Assembly (NCBI GenBank): GCA_910587505.1
Contig: CAJULD010000069.1
Location: 1-10,888, forward strand
Direction of reading: 5' to 3'
Length of the DNA: 10,888 nt
Source of the DNA: an uncultured Oscillospiraceae bacterium
Lineage (GTDB): Bacteria; Bacillota; Clostridia; Oscillospirales; Oscillospiraceae
Shown piece by piece: positions 6,901 to 10,888 of this stretch. Below the pieces are notes generated by a model. It was not told where the DNA came from, did no database searches, and was given only the letters and a program-made list of their open reading frames with translations. A program made the position numbers and the translations under genes. Positions within the stretch are counted from its first letter, which is position 1, and the number at the start of each line of letters is the position of its first letter.

Positions 6901-8031
6901 GATCACAACGGTGGTCTTCCCTGTCACCGAACCGTCGAGCCTCCAGGTTTGATCCTCTCCCAGAAACAGGTAGCCGTTGCTGTCGAAACGGTTCACGTCC
7001 AGATTTTGCCCGATAAGCTGCGTAAAGTCCAGCTTTGCGCCGGAGGAGACGGAAAGGGACCGCTCATCCCGGAAACTGCTTCCGTTCTTCAAGGCAAGGT
7101 TACCTGTCTTCACCGACAGGCTGGAAATGTTCTGGAAGGTCCAGGAAGCCGAATTGTCGCTGCCGCTGTACTCTACATTCGTTCTGCCAGAACCCGCGCC
7201 ATACACATCGGGGATTGCCGCCCCAGTGACGGTCACAGTGCCGGAAACGGTATAATTACCTGGGTCGGGATATGTTCTTTTGGTAGCTGGAGCTTGCCCG
7301 CCGGGGATGGCAGCCTCAGGATTTTTATTTTGTGCGCCGCAAGCGTAAACGCTCCCCAAGGCTGTGCTGCTGGCACTTCCGGAAATATTGATCACAGCAT
7401 CGCCGTTGAACACATTTGGAGGGGCGTTCTGGGAACTGGTTGCCGGCTCCATCCCGCCCATGGAGAGATTTCCGGCATAGATATTGCCGCTGCCCCACGT
7501 ATCTTTTCCTTGCAGTGTGGTGTTACCGCCGATGTTGAGAGTTCCTCTGCTGTTGCGGGAAGGTATATCAAGCCCTTCGCTGTTGCTGTCCTCAAGCCCA
7601 CCACAGAAGAGGTTAAAGGACGCGTTTGTACATCTTACATCTTCCAGCGTCAGCTCGTATCCGTTGGCTATAATCGCGTTGCGGGAGGGCATATTGAAAG
7701 ACAGACCCACATTGCGGAATGTGACATCCGCGCCCAGCAAGATGCCTGTTGCGCCGACTTCAATGTTTGCGCTTTGAGACGTTCCTTCAATGATGACGCT
7801 TTTGCGAATGACCCACGGAGTGTCAGCTTTGTGCTGAATCGTGGCAGAGGGGGTCGCTATGCGGATCGTATCTCCATTGGATACCTGATCGCTGTTGATA
7901 AAAGCTTCCGGATCTTCCGTACCAGTAATTTCATGTACGGTCCCTTCCGCCGCCAGCCCCACCGTTGGAAACGCGGCGGCGGCAATGCAGAAGGCCAATA
8001 AGGCTGCCATCAGTCTTAAAGGTTTTTTCAT
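4000..8031 (-). CDS. Large secreted SLH-domain surface protein with beta-helix-like and Ig-like regions
   Basis: A 1343-residue cell-surface protein. Residues 1-28 are a signal peptide (KKPLR, a hydrophobic core, cleavage near GLAA-EG). About 30-400 read like a right-handed beta-helix: short Gly/Asn-rich strands such as VIIEG, VTFRNVGL and LTLEDV. About 571-640 match an MBG/YDG-type repeat (NAGSYTATATL), 661-720 a related repeat (TTGLAAGICYVRVK), 725-802 a Big_3-like Ig domain, 813-882 an InlB B-repeat-like domain, and 893-962 a His/Cys-rich segment with CTVCG. Residues 1004-1078 are an 11-residue tandem repeat. Three SLH domains occupy 1180-1343 and should bind cell-wall polymer non-covalently. 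AAAAGGAGAA at 8041-8050 supports the start. The gene stands alone on the minus strand with its own promoter (8136-8164). An adhesin or glycan-binding role is inferred; no catalytic motif was identified. Confidence 0.92.
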   Translation of the reverse strand: MKKPLRLMAALLAFCIAAAAFPTVGLAAEGTVHEITGTEDPEAFINSDQVSNGDTIRIATPSATIQHKADTPWVIRKSVIIEGTSQSANIEVGATGILLGADVTFRNVGLSFNMPSRNAIIANGYELTLEDVRCTNASFNLFCGGLEDSNSEGLDIPSRNSRGTLNIGGNTTLQGKDTWGSGNIYAGNLSMGGMEPATSSQNAPPNVFNGDAVINISGSASSTALGSVYACGAQNKNPEAAIPGGQAPATKRTYPDPGNYTVSGTVTVTGAAIPDVYGAGSGRTNVEYSGSDNSASWTFQNISSLSVKTGNLALKNGSSFRDERSLSVSSGAKLDFTQLIGQNLDVNRFDSNGYLFLGEDQTWRLDGSVTGKTTVVIDSMRLSGDSFVSVGTPKPGHVYIQAPNSSENSFELLPSAGDLNATLEWNPGGEWKIPEKVEEASKVQSLAPEDTLVSSGVNEAIMPLRTVYRGDSLSLDMIPLTIRVNGSEAKFALDDDNVGYYKADSLQFYIGDLNDGNGDVLMVYCSTSLGDPLPDGVYRIEIVVPGAYTVSGMDISALGTLVVGDEPVGPVSIPVPTANAGLKWTGAEQTGVNEGTGYTLSGHRETNAGSYTATATLEPNYQWNDGTDAPKTILWSIARADGPAAPGNLAGVAPSAAGRSDGEITGTTAAMEYAYNTDFSGAQDCGEGKTTGLAAGICYVRVKETSTHEAGACAAVTIPVPGAPTLQSISVNSTTHKTEYQVGDPLDVTNLTIEAVYSDGSTQTAPVTANMVSGFDSSGAAESQTLTIRYENLTTTYSVRITGSQQPGKPTHQVTVGNTGSGGTAAGVYTYEEGADVVIRAGSKDGFTFEAWDAAGITPADRNAPDVSFRMPANDVTLNAVWMPNGDTPPAGHTHVWDTAWKNDAAHHWHDCTASGCPLTDNSQKSGYAAHSAGNWVVDQPATSTLSGTRHRSCTVCGHEMVRESLPATGDSFFPGWDSSSGDFSGNSSGDSPDSTTPVQNPDGSTTSTNTNKATGAVTETTKRPDGSATVVETQRDGTVTTTDTAGDGSTVKTVARPNGTTETTVERADGLTATVQENRHSATATIRIPSRTAEENPGGSVILPIPPLSGENASVTVHTGDDQPVRVEIPVYGNDATTVACLVNEDGSETILKTALLAGGHITVSIPDGATVHIRDNEKPFQDVQGHWAENAIDFVAARELFSGENASAFAPEEPMSRAMLATVLARLDGVDAADGTARQQGMSWAVAQGISDGQNPDGQVTREQFVVMLHRYAGTPAATNRELHFSDSEKIKAYAREAILWATENGILNGYEDGSFAPTGSTTRAQAAAMLARYVEFLNQQ
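4798..5031 (-). repeat. 11-residue tandem repeat inside the surface protein
   Basis: Between residues 1001 and 1078 a glycine, nearly always in DG or NG, recurs at residues 1016, 1027, 1038, 1049, 1060 and 1071, an exact 11-residue (33-base) period, with one more at 1004 that is a residue out of step. Units read like SATVVETQRDG, TVTTTDTAGDG and STVKTVARPNG: alternating Thr/Val strands closed by a DG or NG turn. The block joins the Ser/Gly-rich linker after the Cys-rich segment to the region before the SLH anchor, and is probably an extended beta-rich stalk. Confidence 0.75.
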
Positions 8032-8057
8032 AAATCGATGTTCTCCTTTTCTGTTCG

Positions 8058-8098
8058 CCCCGAAAGCGTTCCGCCTACGTATCCCGTCCGTTTCGGGG
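8058..8098 (-). other. Hairpin in the 5' leader of the surface-protein gene
   Basis: On the minus strand an 8-bp perfect stem (CCCCGAAA with TTTCGGGG; + strand positions 8058-8065 and 8091-8098) encloses a 25-base loop in the roughly 98-base leader between the promoter and the ribosome-binding site. I could not match it to a known riboswitch class. It may only stabilise the mRNA. Confidence 0.4.
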
Positions 8099-8135
8099 GC
8101 AGGTCTTTACCCGTCTGTTATTAATACCCCATTTT

Positions 8136-8164
8136 AATATATCATATCTGCAGGCCGATGACAA
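8136..8164 (-). promoter_or_regulatory. Sigma-A-type promoter of the surface-protein gene
   Basis: Read on the minus strand: TTGTCA (8164-8159), a 17-base spacer, and TATATT (8141-8136) preceded by TGA, which makes an extended -10 element. Transcription would start near 8129, giving a leader of about 98 bases before the ATG at 8031. Confidence 0.82.
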
Positions 8165-8193
8165 GATTTACCGTTTGGAGAAGATAAGGGAAA

Positions 8194-8470
8194 ATGAACG
8201 CTGCGCAGACAGTTTTTCGGGTAAAATCACGGAGTCAGGAAGTCCACCCGGATTCGTGATATTGTGTTTGATCTGATCGATGATGGATTGCAGATGCTTT
8301 TGGACAAGACGCCAGATGCGGCGGAGAACCGCTGCCTCCTTTCTGCCGCGGCCCTGAACCTCAAAAGGGTGATACGGTCCCTGCAGAACTGCATATTGGA
8401 CAGGAGGGGAAGAAAAAAGCAGAAGGATGAGGCCCCATCGGTTGAAGTTGGGTTGTCACACACCAACTGA
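8194..8470 (+). other. Doubtful small ORF, possibly a frameshifted remnant, in the 8165-8563 intergenic stretch
   Basis: An ATG at 8194 opens a 21-codon frame (MNAAQTVFRVKSRSQEVHPDS). It stops at 8257-8259, just where another frame, open from 8225 to 8470, reads RDIVFDLIDDGLQMLLDK and then an amphipathic, probably helical stretch (AAALNLKRVIRSLQ) and a charged tail. Removing one base near 8253-8255 would join them into one protein of about 90 residues. I do not recognise it. There is no well-spaced ribosome-binding site, and the stop lies inside the long terminator hairpin starting at 8412. It may be a decayed small gene, a translated leader, or chance. Apart from this ORF and the hairpin I see no gene between 8165 and 8563. 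Confidence 0.25.
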
Positions 8471-8506
8471 ACCGGGAGAAGGCCACATCCTTCTGCTTTC
8501 TTTTTT
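8412..8506. terminator. Long branched hairpin with T-runs on both strands
   Basis: An outer stem pairs 8417-8434 with 8481-8498 (18 positions, one A-A mismatch). Inside it, 8439-8443 pairs with 8470-8474 and 8446-8451 with 8463-8468 around an 11-base loop. On the + strand a six-T run follows at 8501-8506; on the minus strand the complement of 8413-8418 gives another six Ts. It can therefore work as a terminator in both directions, isolating the T-box promoter at 8565 from upstream transcription. The stem is much longer than needed for termination alone. Confidence 0.75.
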
Positions 8507-8564
8507 ATTGTCCAACATGTATTGTACTCCTGTGCCGGATTCCGCGGCCTCAAAAATTTTTTTC

Positions 8565-8593
8565 TTGACAACGGCGGCGGAATCATGTAAAAT
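8565..8593 (+). promoter_or_regulatory. Sigma-A-type promoter of the T-box leader
   Basis: TTGACA at 8565-8570, a 17-base spacer and TAAAAT at 8588-8593 form a near-consensus promoter preceded by an A/T tract. The start site would be near 8600, directly before the T-box stem I, so the leader is about 340 bases long. Confidence 0.88.
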
Positions 8594-8599
8594 ACCCGC

Positions 8600-8889
8600 A
8601 GGTGAATAAGAAAAGCGATGACGAAGACGGACGGGGAGGTCTGTCCGCAGAGAGCCGGGCGCTGGTGGAAGTCCGGCGGCAGGAAATCCCCATTGTCCCA
8701 TCCCTTCCGAGCTGGAGGCCCGAACGTCTGCAAAAGGCAAGTAGACGCCTCCCGTGACTGCCGCGTCAGCGCATAGGGCTTGCTGGAGCCTGAAGGGGCG
8801 TCCTGTCCGGGACGCAATTTGAGTGGTACCGCGGGTGCATAATTTGTTTATGAACTCGTCTCAAAGGTTTTCTTTGAGGCGGGTTTTTT
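8600..8889 (+). promoter_or_regulatory. T-box riboswitch (tRNA-sensing leader) controlling the HTH-cupin-ligase gene
   Basis: The transcript senses uncharged tRNA and decides between early termination and read-through. Stem I spans about 8614-8713: a GATGA K-turn strand (8617-8621), GAAG/CTTC pairing (8623-8626 with 8704-8707), GGGGA/TCCCC (8633-8637 with 8687-8691), CTGTC/GGCAG (8641-8645 with 8678-8682), the conserved AGAGAGC (8649-8655) and closing GAGC (8709-8712). Stem II pairs 8714-8718 with 8748-8752 and 8725-8729 with 8743-8747. The T-box sequence TGGTACCGCG is at 8824-8833. The antiterminator pairs 8818-8823 with 8860-8865 and 8831-8836 with 8854-8859, leaving the 7-base bulge TGGTACC; its 3' strand is shared with the terminator. 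The bulge TGGT would pair with a tRNA ending ACCA, so the discriminator base is A. The specifier codon is not settled. Confidence 0.95.
8855..8889 (+). terminator. T-box-controlled intrinsic terminator
   Basis: Twelve base pairs (8855-8866 with 8872-8883, including G-U pairs) enclose a 5-base loop and are followed by six Ts at 8884-8889. The 5' strand is the same segment used by the antiterminator, so the two structures exclude each other. Confidence 0.95.
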
Positions 8890-8942
8890 CTTTTCCGGAA
8901 TCCTTTCTTATTTCACAAATTCTTTCTCACGGAGGAAATACC

Positions 8943-10888
8943 ATGGACACGACGCACGTCAATACCCAGCTGATGGAGGTGGCCTTCCGTATCCGGGAAA
9001 TGCGGGGCATCTGCGGTTTCACCGTGGCGGAAATGGCGAAAAAGACCGATACCACGCCGGAGGAGTACCGGGCCTATGAAGGCGGCATGGCCGATCTCCC
9101 CTTTACCTTCATCCATAAATGCTCCCTGGCCTTTGGCATCGGCATCACCGATCTGCTGGAGGGTCACAGCGCCCACCTCAGCAGCTACACCGTCACCCGC
9201 AAGGGTCAGGGCCAGCAGACCGCCAGGGAGCCGGGCATCGAAATCTCCAACCTGGCCCCTTTCTTCCGGAACAAGCTGGCAGAGCCCTACTACGTGACCT
9301 ACGACTACGACGAAACGCAGCAGCACATGCCCATCCACCTGACCACCCACTCCGGTCAGGAGTTTGATATCGTTCTCTCCGGCCAGCTGAAGGTTCAGGT
9401 GGGCGAGCACACGGAGATTCTGAGCGAGGGGGACAGCATCCTGTACAACTCCTCCACGCCCCACGGCATGATTGCCGTAGGCGGGCAGAAATGCGTGTTC
9501 TGCGCCGTGGTCATTTCCGGGGAAAAGACCGATGAGAAGTCCGTCCGCCAGTCCATTGTCCAGGCCCGGTCCAGCGAGGACTACGTCTGCAGGGACTTCT
9601 TCGACGCGAAAGAAGATGCGCACGGCGTACTTCAGTCCCTCACCTTTCCCAACGCGGACAAATTCAATTTTGCCTTTGACTGTGTGGACGCCATCGCCGC
9701 CAGGTACCCGGACAAGCTGGCCATGCTGCATCTGGACAGGAACAGGGTGGAGCGCCGGTTCACCTTCGAGGATATGTCCCGGGCCTCCTCCCGGGCGGCC
9801 AACTACTTCAAGGCTCTGGGCATCCGGCGGGGCGACCGGGTGATGCTGGTACTCAAGCGGCACTACCAGTTCTGGTTCGCCATTCTGGGACTTCACAAGC
9901 TGGGGGCCATCGCCATCCCCGCCACCAATCAGCTCCAGGAGCACGACTTTTCCTACCGCTTTAACGCGGCGGAAGTCAGTGCCATTCTCTGCACCGCCGA
10001 CGGGGACACCGCCCATCAGGTGGAGCTGGCGGAGAAGGACAGCCCCAGTCTGAAACGGAAGATCATAGTGGGCGGCGTCAGAGAGGGCTGGCACAGCTTC
10101 GACGAGGAGTACCCCATGTACCGCAGCAAGTACGAGCGCACTCCAGATGCGCCCTGCGGCGACGATCTGATGCTCATGTTCTTCACCTCCGGAACCACCG
10201 GCTATCCCAAGATCGCCGCCCACAGCTGTAAATACGCCCTGGGCCACTACATCACCGCCAAATACTGGCACTGCGTCCACGCCGACGGCCTCCACTTCAC
10301 CATCAGCGAGACCGGCTGGGGCAAGGCCCTGTGGGGCAAGCTGTACGGCCAGTGGCTGTGCGAGGGGGCGGTGTTTACCTACGACTTCGACCGTTTCGAT
10401 GCGGCGGATATTCTGCCCATGTTTGCCAAATATAACATCACCACCTTCTGCGCCCCGCCCACCATGTACCGCATGTTCATTAAAGACGACCTCAGCAGGT
10501 ACGACCTCTCCAGTATCAGGCACGCCACCACCGCCGGAGAGGCCCTGAACCCGGAGGTCTTCCGCCAGTTCGAGGCCCGGACGGGACTTCAGATCTACGA
10601 GGGCTTCGGCCAGACGGAGACCACGCTCTCCATCGGCAACCTGCTGGGCAACAAGCAGAAAATCGGCTCCATGGGCAAGCCCGTCCCCACCTACGACCTG
10701 GTGCTGGTGGACGAAAACGACGAGCCGGTTTCCCCCGGCGAGAACGGCGAAATCTGCATCCGGGCCAGGGAGGGCGAGGGCCTGCCCGGCCTGTTCTCCG
10801 GCTACTACCGGGACGAGGAACAGACGAGGGAGGTCTGGCACGACGGGCTCTACCACACACGGGACGTGGCGTGGCAGGACGAGGACGG
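8943..10888 (+). CDS. XRE helix-turn-helix / cupin / AMP-binding acyl-CoA synthetase fusion (3' end outside window)
   Basis: The open frame runs 648 codons to the window edge without a stop. Residues 10-70 resemble an XRE DNA-binding domain (FRIREMRGICGFTVAEMA ... DLLEG). Residues 112-185 are a cupin: H136, E140 and G147 of motif 1, then EGD (162-164) and TPHG (172-175) of motif 2. From about 215 an AMP-binding acyl-CoA synthetase follows: P-loop TSGTTGYPK (415-423), SETGWGK (about 454-460) and YEGFGQTE (552-559). It should form an acyl-adenylate and then an acyl-CoA. Residues 637-641 read YHTRD where most relatives have TGD. About 100 C-terminal residues, with the hinge and catalytic lysine, lie outside. 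GGAGG at 8931-8935 supports the start. XRE-cupin regulators are common alone; here the ligase may supply or consume the cupin's ligand. Control is by the T-box leader just upstream. Confidence 0.93.
   Translation, partial: MDTTHVNTQLMEVAFRIREMRGICGFTVAEMAKKTDTTPEEYRAYEGGMADLPFTFIHKCSLAFGIGITDLLEGHSAHLSSYTVTRKGQGQQTAREPGIEISNLAPFFRNKLAEPYYVTYDYDETQQHMPIHLTTHSGQEFDIVLSGQLKVQVGEHTEILSEGDSILYNSSTPHGMIAVGGQKCVFCAVVISGEKTDEKSVRQSIVQARSSEDYVCRDFFDAKEDAHGVLQSLTFPNADKFNFAFDCVDAIAARYPDKLAMLHLDRNRVERRFTFEDMSRASSRAANYFKALGIRRGDRVMLVLKRHYQFWFAILGLHKLGAIAIPATNQLQEHDFSYRFNAAEVSAILCTADGDTAHQVELAEKDSPSLKRKIIVGGVREGWHSFDEEYPMYRSKYERTPDAPCGDDLMLMFFTSGTTGYPKIAAHSCKYALGHYITAKYWHCVHADGLHFTISETGWGKALWGKLYGQWLCEGAVFTYDFDRFDAADILPMFAKYNITTFCAPPTMYRMFIKDDLSRYDLSSIRHATTAGEALNPEVFRQFEARTGLQIYEGFGQTETTLSIGNLLGNKQKIGSMGKPVPTYDLVLVDENDEPVSPGENGEICIRAREGEGLPGLFSGYYRDEEQTREVWHDGLYHTRDVAWQDED

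Noticed and set aside
8058..8098. Cyclic-di-GMP riboswitch in the surface-protein leader
   Set aside because: The conserved elements of the known classes were not visible; only a simple hairpin is supported.
8227..8817. 196-codon minus-strand frame across the T-box and upstream hairpin
   Set aside because: It runs antisense through a promoter, a T-box and a terminator, and its translation has no domain-like composition.
8913..10856. 647-codon open frame on the minus strand opposite the ligase fusion
   Set aside because: The + strand encodes P-loop, cupin and ligase motifs in order with a proper ribosome-binding site; the minus frame shows none.

Overview
The window looks like a moderately GC-rich, anaerobic Gram-positive gut bacterium of the class Clostridia, probably an Oscillospiraceae-type organism. 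This is inferred from strong GGAGG ribosome-binding sites, a T-box leader, S-layer-homology (SLH) surface proteins, and a gene set typical of amino-acid-fermenting Clostridia. I ran no database search, so family names rest on motifs read by eye.

Left edge (1-2166, + strand): the 3' part of a phenylacetate-CoA-ligase-type gene, a two-ACT-domain protein and a class I/II PLP aminotransferase lie close together as one operon. The set fits amino-acid oxidation of the aromatic or branched-chain kind: transamination to a 2-oxo acid, oxidative decarboxylation to an acyl-CoA by an enzyme outside the window, and acyl-CoA/acid interconversion by the ligase.

Middle (about 2170-8560): an accessory block. 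It holds (a) a decayed remnant of an SLH-plus-NlpC/P60-like surface protein ending at a strong terminator; (b) a two-gene unit of a multi-pass membrane protein and a small XRE-type regulator, driven by a consensus promoter overlapped by an inverted pair of GTA-N5-TAC operator-like sites; (c) on the minus strand, a 1343-residue secreted surface protein with a beta-helix-like N-terminal half, Ig-like and other repeats, an 11-residue tandem repeat and three C-terminal SLH domains; and (d) a roughly 400-base stretch with only a doubtful small ORF and a long branched hairpin terminator.

Right edge (8565-10888, + strand): a consensus promoter, a complete T-box riboswitch whose terminator and antiterminator can both be paired base by base, and then an open gene (cut by the window end) encoding an unusual fusion of XRE helix-turn-helix, cupin and AMP-binding acyl-CoA synthetase. 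The T-box implies that uncharged tRNA, and hence amino-acid supply, controls this ligase. Together with the left-hand operon this suggests an amino-acid-to-acyl-CoA metabolic neighbourhood with surface-protein and regulator genes between its parts. The T-box-controlled regulator-cupin-ligase fusion is the most interesting item in the window.
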